This document shows positions 1-9,900 of a stretch of DNA of 64,000 nt, one piece after another; positions within the stretch are counted from its first letter, which is position 1, and each line of letters starts with the position of its first letter. Source of the DNA: an uncultured Lewinella sp. (GTDB taxonomy: Bacteria; Bacteroidota; Bacteroidia; Chitinophagales; Saprospiraceae); contig CALMYQ010000195.1 of assembly GCA_937873655.1 (NCBI GenBank), positions 1-64,000 on the forward strand, given 5' to 3'. Under the pieces are notes generated by a model. That model saw only the letters and a program-made list of their open reading frames with translations. It made no database searches and had not been told where the DNA came from. Made by a program: the position numbers and the translations under genes.

Positions 1-55
1 CCAACTGAAGACTGCCAACTGAAGACTGCCAACTGCCAACTGAAGACTGCCAACT
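1..55. repeat. Heptamer-based direct repeat array (partial at window edge)
   Basis: The 14-bp unit CCAACTGAAGACTG occurs at 1-14, 15-28 and 36-49, with half units CCAACTG at 29-35 and CCAACT at 50-55. The array abuts the stop codon of the Fur gene and probably continues beyond the left edge. The same heptamer reappears at 56293-56306. The units are too short and have no spacers, so this is not a CRISPR array. Confidence 0.85.
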
Positions 56-56
56 C

Positions 57-548
57 TTAACCGTTAACCGCCGGAGATCCTTTTTCCTCCGCTTTCTCCG
101 CGGTTTTAGGGCAGGCGCCGTTGCATTGGCCGTAAAGGTTGAGGGCGTGATGGGTGATATTGAAATGAAGAAGGTCGCCCATCATGTTCTTGATCTGCTG
201 GATGCGGGGGTCGCAGAATTCCAGGACCTTACCGCAGTCGACGCAGATCAGGTGGTCGTGTTGTTTGTAGCCGTAGGATTTTTCGTACTGGGCCAGGTTT
301 TTGCCAAACTGGTGTTTTTTGACCAGGTCGCAATTGACCAGGAGGTCAAGCGTGTTGTAGACAGTCGCCCGGCTGACCCTGTAGTTCTGGGTCTTCATAT
401 GGATGTAAAGGGCCTCGGCGTCAAAGTGGTCGGTTCTTTTATAGATCTCTTCCAGGATGGCGTACCGTTCAGGCGTTTTCCGGAGGCTGTTCTTTTCCAG
501 ATGAGCGGAAAAAATATTTTTGACTTCTTTTATGGTGGTATCGTTCAT
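57..548 (-). CDS. Fur-family transcriptional regulator (Fur/PerR type)
   Basis: This 163-residue protein is a metal-dependent DNA-binding repressor of the Fur superfamily. The N-terminal winged helix contains the recognition stretch SRATVYNTL (59-67). The dimerisation domain starts with the HDHLICVDCG signature, and two cysteine pairs, C102/C105 and C142/C146, are the usual structural zinc site. The ATG at 548 is preferred over an upstream alternative start because homology begins there. It lies 59 bp downstream of rel on the same strand and has its own candidate promoter. Whether it senses iron, peroxide or zinc cannot be decided from sequence; the His/Cys pattern fits Fur or PerR. Confidence 0.93.
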   Translation of the reverse strand: MNDTTIKEVKNIFSAHLEKNSLRKTPERYAILEEIYKRTDHFDAEALYIHMKTQNYRVSRATVYNTLDLLVNCDLVKKHQFGKNLAQYEKSYGYKQHDHLICVDCGKVLEFCDPRIQQIKNMMGDLLHFNITHHALNLYGQCNGACPKTAEKAEEKGSPAVNG

Positions 549-577
549 GATCTTGCGGACTGGCAACAAATAATAAG

Positions 578-585
578 CAAAGATA
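578..585 (-). promoter_or_regulatory. Candidate -7 promoter element for the Fur gene
   Basis: The minus strand reads TATCTTTG, a full match to the Bacteroidota -7 consensus TAnnTTTG, about 30 bp upstream of the Fur ATG. The surrounding A/C-rich repeats on the plus strand (AAATAAACAAA twice) could also be regulator sites. No convincing -33 element at ideal spacing is seen. Confidence 0.45.
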
Positions 586-607
586 AACAAAAATAAACAA
601 AACCGCG

Positions 608-2839
608 CTATTCCACACGGGTGACGGTTGAAACGTGTTCCAGTTTCTTCAGGGCCTTGATGGCCAGGTAAAGTTGGTCGGTATTGGCGACTAATAAGCT
701 GATCCTGGCTTCAAAACCGCCTTCTTCCGTAGCATGGATGTTGAAGGAACGGATATTGAGTTGCAACAGGGAAGAAATTTCATGCGACAGGCTCTCGATT
801 ACCCCCCTTCCGGCATCGACACCGGTGATCAGCAGATCGGCTACAAAGGTGATATTGGTCGTGGACGCCCATTCGGCCTTCATGACCCGGTAACCGTAAT
901 TGGACATCAGGTTGGCGGCGTTCGGGCAATTGGTCCGGTGTATTTTCAGGCCCGCATTGGAGGTCAGGTAAGCAAATACTTCGTCGCCCTGTACGGGGTT
1001 GCAGCAGTTGGCAAAGGTGAAATCATAGGCGTCTCCGGGTTCGCCGTTGATCATCAACCGGGCTTTTACCAGGGGCTTCTTTTCCGACCTGCGCTTCAAT
1101 TCGGGCAACCCTTCCTCGATCACCGGCTTGGGCTCAATGACCAGTGGCTTTTCTATCAACCGGCCGCCTTCTTCCTTGAAGGGTTTGAATACGTCCTGAA
1201 TATGGAGCTCATCGACCGCAAGGGCATAGAAGAAGTCCACATGAGAGGTGTATTCATAATATCTGACCAGGCGCTCAACGGCTTCGTCGATCTCGTTGAC
1301 CTTGAGGTTCTTGAGTTTCCTTTCAATGGATTCGCGGGCAAATTCGCCTTTCTGGCGGCGTTCTTCCTTCAGGGAGGAGCGGATCTTGGCTTTTGCCTTA
1401 CCGGTGAAGACCATTTTCAGCCAGTCTTCGCTCGGCCGCTGGTTTTTACTGGTCAGCACCTGTATCTGGTCGCCGTTCTTGAGCTTGTAGCCCATGGGCT
1501 GAAGCTTGTTGTTGACCCGGATGGAAGTGCAGTGATACCCGACATCGGTATGGATGCTGAACGCGAAATCCAGGGCGGAAGCGCCAAGCGGCAGGACCTT
1601 CATATCGCCTTTGGGCGTAAAAACGTAGACTTCCTCGTGGAACAGGTTGTTGGTCCGGAAATCACCCAGGAATTCAACTGCATCGCTGTTGGGATCTTCC
1701 AGGATCTCGCGTACGGTATCCAGCCACCGTTCGTATACGTCGGGTTGGCCGTTGATACCCTTGTATTTCCAGTGGGCGGCAAAACCCCGTTCGGCAATTT
1801 CGTCCATGCGCTCGGTCCGGATCTGTACTTCCACATACCGCCCGCCCGGACCGATCACCGTGGTATGCAGCGATTCATAGCCGTTGCTCTTTGGGGTGGT
1901 CACCCAGTCTTTCAGGCGCTCGGGGATAGGGATATGGACGTCCGTTACAATAGAATAAACGATCCAGCAACTTTGTTTTTCCTGATTGCGCGGCACGTCC
2001 AGGATGATCCGCACCGCAAACAAATCGTAGATCTCCTCAAAGGCGACGCCCTTGTTCTTGAGTTTGTTCCAGATAGAGTAGATCGATTTCGGCCTCCCCA
2101 TGATCCGGTACCTGATCTGCAGTTCATCCAGCCGCTTTTTCAGCGGGCTGATGAACTCCTCGATATAGGACTCCCTGGCTCGCTTGGTCTCGGCCAGCTT
2201 TTGGGCCACTTCCTTGTAATGCTCCGGATCGGTGATCTTCATGCAAAGATCGAGGTACTCGGTCCGGAACGCGTATAACCCTAGCCGATGGGCCAGCGGA
2301 GCGTAAATAAAATTGGTCTCGGCGGCGATCTTCAACTGCTTGTGCCTCGGCATTGAACCCAGCGTCCGCATATTGTGGAGCCGGTCGGCCATTTTGATCA
2401 GCACGACCCGCACATCTTCAACCAGCGTACTGAGGACCTTTTTGAAATTCTCGGCCTGAGGACTTTCGTTGTTGTAGGCGCTGTCCAGTTTGGTGAGGCC
2501 GTCGACGATCTCAGCGATCCGTTCGCCGAATTTCACCTTGATGTCTTCGAGCGTTATGTTGGTGTCCTCGACCACATCGTGGAGCAATGCGGCAATGACC
2601 GCTGTCGGGCCTAAACCGATTTCCTGGGAGCAGATTTTTGCCACTGCGATTGGATGCAATACATATGGCTCGCCCGATTTCCGCCGTTGGTGGAAATGAG
2701 CCCCGACTGCCAATTCATACGCGGCCTGGATATTTTGGCGATCTTCGTCATCCATGGACTTGATCGTGGACAACATATCCTGATAAGCCGCTTCGATGGT
2801 CTGGCGTTCTTGTTCCGGGATTACCAGTACATCCGACAT
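608..2839 (-). CDS. Bifunctional (p)ppGpp synthetase/hydrolase, RelA/SpoT family
   Basis: At 743 residues this is a full-length long RSH enzyme that makes and degrades the stringent-response alarmone (p)ppGpp. The N-terminal HD hydrolase domain has the catalytic HD at about 87-88 (LLHDVVEDT) and KMADRLHN at 149-156, so hydrolysis is probably active. The synthetase domain has RPKSIYS (about 249) and GYESLHTT (about 320). A TGS domain (VYVFTPKGD) and a C-terminal Cys-containing plus ACT regulatory region follow. The ATG at 2839 is chosen; a TTG three codons upstream is less likely. A gene symbol rel or spoT would both be defensible. Confidence 0.96.
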   Translation of the reverse strand: MSDVLVIPEQERQTIEAAYQDMLSTIKSMDDEDRQNIQAAYELAVGAHFHQRRKSGEPYVLHPIAVAKICSQEIGLGPTAVIAALLHDVVEDTNITLEDIKVKFGERIAEIVDGLTKLDSAYNNESPQAENFKKVLSTLVEDVRVVLIKMADRLHNMRTLGSMPRHKQLKIAAETNFIYAPLAHRLGLYAFRTEYLDLCMKITDPEHYKEVAQKLAETKRARESYIEEFISPLKKRLDELQIRYRIMGRPKSIYSIWNKLKNKGVAFEEIYDLFAVRIILDVPRNQEKQSCWIVYSIVTDVHIPIPERLKDWVTTPKSNGYESLHTTVIGPGGRYVEVQIRTERMDEIAERGFAAHWKYKGINGQPDVYERWLDTVREILEDPNSDAVEFLGDFRTNNLFHEEVYVFTPKGDMKVLPLGASALDFAFSIHTDVGYHCTSIRVNNKLQPMGYKLKNGDQIQVLTSKNQRPSEDWLKMVFTGKAKAKIRSSLKEERRQKGEFARESIERKLKNLKVNEIDEAVERLVRYYEYTSHVDFFYALAVDELHIQDVFKPFKEEGGRLIEKPLVIEPKPVIEEGLPELKRRSEKKPLVKARLMINGEPGDAYDFTFANCCNPVQGDEVFAYLTSNAGLKIHRTNCPNAANLMSNYGYRVMKAEWASTTNITFVADLLITGVDAGRGVIESLSHEISSLLQLNIRSFNIHATEEGGFEARISLLVANTDQLYLAIKALKKLEHVSTVTRVE

Positions 2840-3148
2840 TGGGTTCAACTTAGTGGTTTTATACCGGGATCACCCCCTGACCCCGGTTGCTTTTTATTAC
2901 TGATAGCAAAATCAATTCCTTCCTGTCAACGGTTGATGCGAATGCTCAGGGCAACTGTTCGTGCAGCGAAAGCCCGGATACACCCGCATGACAAATCTAA
3001 CCAATTATGTGGTAAATTTGCCTAACCGCTCTGACATTTAAACAAATTTGATCATTTAAGAGTTTTGAGCATGATTTGATGTTATGGAAATTTTTAATAT
3101 AAAAGAAAGAACCCGCCTTTTCAAACCCTTTATGCCTATATTCGCCGA
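2840..3148. promoter_or_regulatory. Divergent intergenic region between rel and miaA
   Basis: This 309-bp gap separates two divergent genes. On the plus strand TAAATTTG (3013-3020) matches the TAnnTTTG -7 box and could drive miaA. On the minus strand TAGATTTG (2992-2999) could drive rel with a long leader. A small inverted repeat (ACCGGG...CCCGGT, about 2862-2886) lies close to the rel start. No convincing coding sequence is seen. Confidence 0.35.
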
Positions 3149-4447
3149 ATGAAAAACCATTTGATTGTCATCGCCGGACCGACAGCAAGCGGGAAAACCC
3201 GTTTCGCCATCCGGCTTGCGCAACACTATGACACGGCTATATTGTCGGCCGACAGCCGGCAATTCTTCAAAGAAACGTCCATCGGGACAGCCAAGCCCAA
3301 TGAAGAAGAGCTTGCCGCAGCCCGGCATTTTTTTATCGGGAATCTCGGTGTGAAGGAACATTACAGTGTCGGCATGTTCGAAAAGGAAGCGCTTGACCTG
3401 GTCCAGGAGCTTTATATGGCAAAAGACAAACTGATCCTGGTGGGCGGTTCCGGCCTGTACATCAAAGCGGTGAGCGAGGGGTTGGATGAATTCCCTGATA
3501 TGCCGCTGGATGTTCGGGAAGAGGTGGAAGCCAAGTTGAAGAAGGAAGGAATCGAAGCGCTCCAGGAAGAGCTGAAAAAATTGGACCCGGTCTATTACGA
3601 GGAAGTGGACCTTAGCAATCCGGCCCGCCTGGTCCGGGCCATAGCGGTATCCAGGGCCAGCGGTCAGCCGTTCTCCAGTTTCCGGGTGAAAACCCCTGTT
3701 GTCCGGGATTTTGAGCCCATCTACATCCAGTTGCAACTGCCCAGAGAAGAGCTGTACCGGCGTGTAAACGCGCGGGTGGACGCCATGGGAGCCGGCGGCC
3801 TGGTTGAGGAAGCCCGGTCGCTGTATGAACTCCGGGAATTCAATGCCCTCCAAACTGTGGGCTACCAGGAGCTGTTCGACCATTTTGACGGCAACTGTAC
3901 CCTGGAAGAGGCCATCCAGAACATCAAGCAGAACTCCAGGCGGTTCGCCAAGCGGCAATTGAGCTGGTTCCGGAGAGACCCCTATTGGAAATGGTTTGAC
4001 CCGGACGAAACAGACCTGGCCCAGGAATACATCGATCAATGCGCGGCATTGGGTATCCGGTTCTCCAAAGCTTTGGACGAAGGCTCGCAACAAAAAGCAC
4101 TGGAGTTCATTGAGAGCAGGATCGGATCCGTGGAACGCGATCCGCGCGGAGAGATCTGGACCGTCCTGCAGGGCGATGAGGTGGTGGCTGCAGCTCAATG
4201 GGGCCAGCGCCGGGACAAAGCCGCAATGCAGGATTTTTACCTGCTCAGCCACTTTGTGAATACCTTGTCCGAAGCCGGATTCTGGATCGCACATCAGGCT
4301 GTGATGCAGGCCGAAGGCATGCCGATCCAGGCCCATTGCCGGCCCGGCCAGGGAAAATTCTTCACCCGGCTGGATTTTGACATGATGCCATACGGTACGA
4401 CGATTGCGAACCTGGATAAACCAATGATCCTGATCCGGAATGTGTAA
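3149..4447 (+). CDS. miaA: tRNA dimethylallyltransferase MiaA with extra C-terminal domain
   Basis: The first about 283 residues are a standard MiaA, which adds the dimethylallyl group to N6 of A37 in tRNAs reading UNN codons. The P-loop GPTASGKT is at 9-16, followed by ADSRQ and GTAKP motifs and the substrate-channel region; the family signature RRFAKRQLSWFRRDP marks the usual C-terminus. The protein then continues without a stop for about 148 residues (3999-4444) of unrelated mixed alpha/beta sequence that includes IWTVLQGDEVVAAAQWG and ends in DKPMILIRNV. The extension is vaguely GNAT-like (beta strands flanking helices), but I cannot assign it. Normal Bacteroidota MiaA is about 300 residues, so this is a fusion. 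Confidence 0.95.
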   Translation: MKNHLIVIAGPTASGKTRFAIRLAQHYDTAILSADSRQFFKETSIGTAKPNEEELAAARHFFIGNLGVKEHYSVGMFEKEALDLVQELYMAKDKLILVGGSGLYIKAVSEGLDEFPDMPLDVREEVEAKLKKEGIEALQEELKKLDPVYYEEVDLSNPARLVRAIAVSRASGQPFSSFRVKTPVVRDFEPIYIQLQLPREELYRRVNARVDAMGAGGLVEEARSLYELREFNALQTVGYQELFDHFDGNCTLEEAIQNIKQNSRRFAKRQLSWFRRDPYWKWFDPDETDLAQEYIDQCAALGIRFSKALDEGSQQKALEFIESRIGSVERDPRGEIWTVLQGDEVVAAAQWGQRRDKAAMQDFYLLSHFVNTLSEAGFWIAHQAVMQAEGMPIQAHCRPGQGKFFTRLDFDMMPYGTTIANLDKPMILIRNV

Positions 4448-4514
4448 TGGACAGGCTGATAAAGTGCTTCAAATCCAGTTGAGTAGGATTTCTTTTAAAA
4501 TTGATAATGTGGTT

Positions 4515-6917
4515 ATGAATATGCCTGATTGCAGTCTCCGGCTGGCTGTTATTTTAATCTGCTTTCCGGTCTTTTATTTTCCAATCCTCAAGGCTCAGGA
4601 TGCCGCTTTGCTCAGGCAACTGGAGCAAAGCCGATATCTTCGGTACCCCATGCAGGTGGATACCCTTCACGCCGGGATGACCCGCTGGTTGCAAAAAAAG
4701 GTAGAACGATCCCGGGAATTGCCGTTGGCTCAGGACTTTCATCATTTGAAGCTCAAAGGCCCGGGTATTCTGGCATTGAGCAACGACCGTAAACGGGAAG
4801 GACATAGTACAGTGCTGCTGGAAACCCCCACCTCTACCGGGGTTAAGAACCCTTCCAACCGTGCCTATGCCTTTGCGGAGGTAATACGGCCCTTGCAGGG
4901 AGAAGACCTTCGGGGGTACAATCGCTTTTCGGTCTGGGTTTATGCGGAGTCTGCGGGTTTTTATTCCTTTTTCGTGGGCTGTACACTGTACAATGACGGT
5001 GAAAAGACCATGCCGACACCCGGCCGGTTTGAAGGGCAACATTTTGTGAATATCTATCCGGGAAAATGGCAGCAGGTCATTTGGGAAATACCGGACCTTT
5101 ACCGCGATAAGGTCACCGGTTTTTCGGTCAGTTTAATGCTTACAGGATCGCCCAAAGGTGCAGACGAACAAATGAAGCTGTACCTCGACGATATGCGGAT
5201 CGAAAAGGTTGACGCAGAAAATAGCAGGGGATTTGATCTTCGGCGGGGTGCGATCGCTTATTGCCATAGCGGTTACAAGGCCGATGCGATCAAACAGGCC
5301 CTGGTTCAAAATGTCCCGGAGGGCAAATTTCAATTGATCGATAGTGGCGGTAGAACCGTATTTTCCAAAGCAGGTAAAAAACTGGATAACGGATTTATCC
5401 TGTTGGATTTCACTGAATTTGACCGCACCGGGTTTTTTACCCTCAGCATGGATGGACTGGTCACGCAATCCTTTGCAATCGGAGATGAGGCTTATTTGTC
5501 TGCTGCCTGGCGGACCTTGAACTTTTTCTTTTCGGAGCGGTGCGGATATGACCAACCGGGCATTCACCAGGCTTGTCACCAGGATGTGGTCTGTGTTCAT
5601 CCGGACGGACGGCGTATCGCAGTCGGCGGCGGATGGCACGATGCTGCCGACCTGACGCAGGGCGTGGGCAACACCGCCCGGGGTGGGATGGCCATGCTCG
5701 AATTGGCCAAAGCCGTCAGGAATACCCATCCCCAATTCTACGAACGCCTTCTTGAAGAAGCCAGGTGGGGATTAAACTGGACCATGAATACCCGGTTCGG
5801 CGACGGTTACCGGGACGGCGGCCTGATCATCGGGATCTGGTCGGATAACACCCTGGGCACCAAGGATGATATGGAAGGAAAGGCCTCCAATAACCCGGCA
5901 GACAACTTCATTGCCGCCGCTTACTGCGCGCTGGCAGCGCCGTTTTATGCAACGGCTGATCCGGTATTCAGCCACTGGTGCCGCCGAAGCGCGATCGAAG
6001 ATTTCGGTTTTGCCAATGAATTACTTGGCTCGGCTGCAACTGATAAAAATGAAACGGAGCTGTACGCCCAGGCGATTGTGGCTGCCATGCAATTGTACCG
6101 CCTGACGAAAGATCGATCCTATCTCGATTGGGCGGCCCAATATGCGCAAGTGGTTATGCAATGCCAGCAATTGGAGCGTCGCTCGGATTGGTCGATCCCT
6201 TTGCACGGATTCTTTTATGAATCCAGAGAAAAAAAACGGATTCTGGAATATTTCCATCGCAGTAACGAACCCCTTATGGTGGAAGGTCTGAGTATGTTGC
6301 TGACCGATGCTCCTGCCCATCCCGATGCTCCTGCCTGGAATGTTGCCTGCCGCGCATATGCCGATTACCTGCACGATATCGCTGAAGTGATGGCGCCTTA
6401 CGGCATCCTTCCGGCCGCCGTTTACGAATTGGACAACGCGGATTTTTCGGGTATTTATCACGAAGGAGCCCAGGTAGGCATGCCCTCTATGGAAGAATAC
6501 AACGCCCAGGTGAAAAACGGTGTTCCGCTGGGCGGCAATTTTTACCTGCGCAGGTTTCCGGTCGCCTACCAGTTCCGGGGTTTTCACGCTATTTTGATCG
6601 GAAAGGCAAAAGCCGCGTTTATCCTTGCGGAATTGTTGAAGGATAAATCGCTGAGGGATATTGCGACCAGACAGTTGGAATATATCATTGGATACAATCC
6701 CTTTGCCATGAGCACCATTTACGGCGACGGGTACGACTATCCGCCCTTATACGGCGCCTATGCCGGCGATGTGGTCGGAGCGGTCCCGGTAGGGATCGAA
6801 ACCTTCGAAAATGACGACGAGCCCTATATGCCGATGCAGGTGAATGCCACCTACAAGGAAATCTGGACCCATACGACGGCTGGTGTAATGAGTTTGTTGG
6901 CGCACTTGTTCAAATAG
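4515..6917 (+). CDS. Secreted glycoside hydrolase family 9 protein
   Basis: An 800-residue protein with a Sec signal peptide (hydrophobic stretch about 9-27, ending LKAQD). After a beta-sandwich, carbohydrate-binding-like module (about 50-230) and a CelD_N-type Ig-like domain (about 245-320) comes a GH9 (alpha/alpha)6 barrel. The nucleophile-side motif GGWHDAADLTQG at about 371-382 replaces the usual GGWYDAGD. The C-terminal region NDDEPYMPMQVNATY carries the likely general acid Glu. GH9 enzymes cleave beta-1,4-glucans, though related clades are exo-glucosaminidases, so the substrate is uncertain. The ATG at 4515 is chosen because the signal peptide starts there; an upstream in-frame start overlaps the end of miaA. 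No T9SS sorting domain is evident. Confidence 0.85.
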   Translation: MNMPDCSLRLAVILICFPVFYFPILKAQDAALLRQLEQSRYLRYPMQVDTLHAGMTRWLQKKVERSRELPLAQDFHHLKLKGPGILALSNDRKREGHSTVLLETPTSTGVKNPSNRAYAFAEVIRPLQGEDLRGYNRFSVWVYAESAGFYSFFVGCTLYNDGEKTMPTPGRFEGQHFVNIYPGKWQQVIWEIPDLYRDKVTGFSVSLMLTGSPKGADEQMKLYLDDMRIEKVDAENSRGFDLRRGAIAYCHSGYKADAIKQALVQNVPEGKFQLIDSGGRTVFSKAGKKLDNGFILLDFTEFDRTGFFTLSMDGLVTQSFAIGDEAYLSAAWRTLNFFFSERCGYDQPGIHQACHQDVVCVHPDGRRIAVGGGWHDAADLTQGVGNTARGGMAMLELAKAVRNTHPQFYERLLEEARWGLNWTMNTRFGDGYRDGGLIIGIWSDNTLGTKDDMEGKASNNPADNFIAAAYCALAAPFYATADPVFSHWCRRSAIEDFGFANELLGSAATDKNETELYAQAIVAAMQLYRLTKDRSYLDWAAQYAQVVMQCQQLERRSDWSIPLHGFFYESREKKRILEYFHRSNEPLMVEGLSMLLTDAPAHPDAPAWNVACRAYADYLHDIAEVMAPYGILPAAVYELDNADFSGIYHEGAQVGMPSMEEYNAQVKNGVPLGGNFYLRRFPVAYQFRGFHAILIGKAKAAFILAELLKDKSLRDIATRQLEYIIGYNPFAMSTIYGDGYDYPPLYGAYAGDVVGAVPVGIETFENDDEPYMPMQVNATYKEIWTHTTAGVMSLLAHLFK

Positions 6918-6930
6918 CCGCGCCAACAAA
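6893..6930. terminator. Inverted repeat between convergent GH9 and BNR genes
   Basis: A perfect 11-bp inverted repeat, TTTGTTGGCGC (6893-6903) and GCGCCAACAAA (6920-6930), spans the GH9 stop codon with a 16-nt loop. It sits exactly between two convergent genes and would form a stem in either transcript. There is no long T-tract, so it may act as a 3' stabilising stem or a weak bidirectional terminator. Confidence 0.4.
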
Positions 6931-6941
6931 CCCTGCAGTGG

Positions 6942-9900
6942 TTATTCCATTCGAACCGGCTCCAACGGCTTAAATAGGGAATACTGTACCGCCTCTACCT
7001 TGCGCTGGTAGGCGACAAAATCGCCGTTCAGGAAGGCGTTGACTTTATCGAGCACTTTGCGGGTTTCGGATTTTGCCTGGGCTACGGTCAGCAATGCCAT
7101 CTGGCTGGGTTGCCCCTCAATGTCATTGACGTAGCGATTGGCGCCGCCGAGGACAGCCTGCAGGTTGTCAGCTGACCGTTGAATGCCTTTCATCCCCTCC
7201 GGTTGGGTATACAACTTCTCCAGGGAGGCCAGCGTATCCTTTACGGCCTTGCCGAGATCTGTGATCATTTTTCGGGTGCTGTCGGGCAGGTTCACCAGGG
7301 CGGCATTTACCCGGTCAACCGTTTTGTTCGCTTCCTGAAGTCGGTCAAAACCCTTGGCGGCGGCCTCAATGACGCCTGCGTAATCCTTATACACAGCTTC
7401 CCGCTGCTGATAGTCGCCGATGGTCCGGTGCAGGCGCGGATCGTCATGGACGGTCAGTAGGGTAGAGTCTTTCTGACCCCCATAGCCAAAGCCCATTTTG
7501 TAACCCCCGGGCAGTACGGTGGGGCCTGCCGGCGGGCCGTCGTGGCCGCCGCGACCGCCTCTTCCGCCACCGCCGCCGAAGCCGCCCTGCCTGCCGGGAA
7601 ACCGGACACCGTTTCGGCGCATATTCCAGTAGATCCGGTTCATTCCCTCTTCCAGTCTTGCGCTAAAATTCCGGATAGTGTCTCCCGCGGTATTGAAGAC
7701 CGCGATCTTGACCCGCTCCGGGCGTTTGGCCGGTTTTTTCTCCTTGCCTTTGGCTTCCGGTTCGGCTTTTTTTCCTTTTTTATCGGCAGGGGCCTGCCCG
7801 GCATTGTCGGGTTTCCCTTTATCTTCCGGCTTGACCCACACGGTGATCATGGCGTTGGTCGACCGGTTGGCGCCGCCGTATTCGGCATCGCCGGGGAAGT
7901 GGAGCCCATTGTAAGACCGGGTTTCAGCCAGGTAGGCATCCGGCGCTTCAAACACCTTGAAATCTTTTTTCAGCACATCGCCTCTGGTCGCAGCCATGGC
8001 GCGGAAAGGCCGGGTGTCGTCCAGTATCCATACCGCCCTGCCGAAGGTGCCGATAATGAGGTCGGCTTCGCGGGGATGGATCTTGAGGTCGGCCGTCTGG
8101 ACCGAGGGGTAACCGTTGGTCCATTTGTTCCAGTTGTCTCCGCCGTCGATGCTGAAATAGAGCCCCTGGTCAGTACCCAGCCAAAGCAATTTCGGCTCGA
8201 CCGGGTCCTGGACGATGGAAAGGGTAAATCCTTCCACCTTTTTCTCATCCGCGATCTGTTTCCAGCTTTGCCCGTAGTCGGTGGTCTGGAAAGCCATCGG
8301 GCGGTAGTCGTTCCGGCGGTAGTCGTTTACGATGACGAAGGCTTCGCCGGGATTTTTAGCCGATACTTCGATATAGGGGATCCAGCTGCCGGCCTTGACG
8401 CCCGGCAGGCGGGAAGCCAGGTTGGTCCAGGTGGTTCCGCCGTCCCGGGTCAGCTGCAGGTTGCCGTCGTCGGTTCCCACCCAGATGACCTTTTTGTCAG
8501 CCGGGCTGGGCGCGATGGCCAGGATGGTGGTATGGTTTTCAGCGCCGGTGGCATCGATGGTCAGGCCGCCGCTTTTATCCTGCTTTTGTTTTTCGGGGTC
8601 ATTGGTGGTCAGGTCAGGTGAGAGAATGGTCCAGTGCTGGCCGCAATCGTTGCTGTAATGCAGGAACTGGCTGCCGAAATAAACGCCGCACGGCTCGAAA
8701 GGATCCAGGGAAATGGCGGCATTCCAGTTGAACCGCAGCGGGATTCCTTCCGGGTGGACCGGCTTGACGAATTTGGTTTGACCTGTGGTTCGGTCTACCA
8801 GTCCGACATTCCCTTGCTGTGACATGGCGTAAACGTACCGGTTGTTGTCGGGTTTGAAAACCACGTCAAATCCGTCGCCGAAGAAGACTTCCTGCCAGTC
8901 CTGGTTCAGGATGCCGCCTGAGCGCCATATTGAGCTGGGACCGACCCAGGAGCCGTTGTCTTGCAGGCCGCCGGCCACGTTGTAGGGAATGTCCATATCA
9001 TAACTGATATGGTAGAATTGGGCCAGGGGCAGGTTGGCGACAAACCGCCAGGTGTTTCCGCCGTCGCGGGAGATGTTGAGCCCGCCGTCGTTACCTTCGA
9101 GCATGTAGTTCGGGTCCTGCGGATGCACCCAGAAGGCGTGATGGTCGGGGTGTATGGCATTGCTGATGTTATCGAATGACCGGCCGCCGTCCTCGCTTCG
9201 GGTCACTGAGGAGTAGAGGTTGAAAAGGCGGTTTTCATTCAGAGGATCGACAAAAATATCGGCGTAATAGAACGGCCGGTTGCCGATGTCCCGGTCATTG
9301 ATCTTCGACCAGTTGGCGCCGCCGTCGGTTGATTTGAAAAGTGCATTATCCTTGGCTTCCACAAGCGCGTACACGATGTTGGGCTTGTTTTGGGCTATGG
9401 CCAGTCCGATCCGGCCGAGCTCGCCTTTGGGCAGGCCGTTCTTGTCGGTCTGTTTTTCCCAGTTGGTTCCGCCGTCCAGGGTGACATACAATCCGGAGCC
9501 CGGTCCTCCTGAGTTAAAGGTCCAGGGTTTGCGGCTGTGCTCCCACATGGCTGCAATGAGCTTGTCAGGGTTGGTGGGGTCGACCACGAGGTCGGCGCAC
9601 CCGGTTTCGTTATCCACATACAGGACCTTTTCCCAGGTCTTTCCGCCGTCCCTGGTCCGGAAAACACCCCGTTCCTCATTGGGGCCCCAGGGAGAACCCA
9701 GGGCTGCGGCGATTACGATGTCCGGGTTATCTTTGTTGATGATGATCCGGTGGAGGGTTTTCGTTTTTTCCAACCCCATGCATTTCCAGGTCTTACCGCC
9801 GTCGAGGGATTTATAGATCCCGGAGCCGGTATTGAGGGAGTTTCTCGGGTTTCCCTCGCCAGTGCCGACCCAGACGATGCTGGGGTTGCGTTGACAGACG

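Noticed and set aside
1..55. Possible CRISPR array
   Set aside because: Units are contiguous 7/14-mers with no unique spacers and there are no cas genes.
734..2278. Long plus-strand open frame of 514 codons opposite rel
   Set aside because: It lies wholly within the rel coding sequence on the other strand, has no recognisable motif, and the rel protein is complete and conserved.
3056..4336. 426-codon minus-strand open frame
   Set aside because: Antisense to miaA, whose motifs are unmistakable; the frame is a by-product of codon bias.
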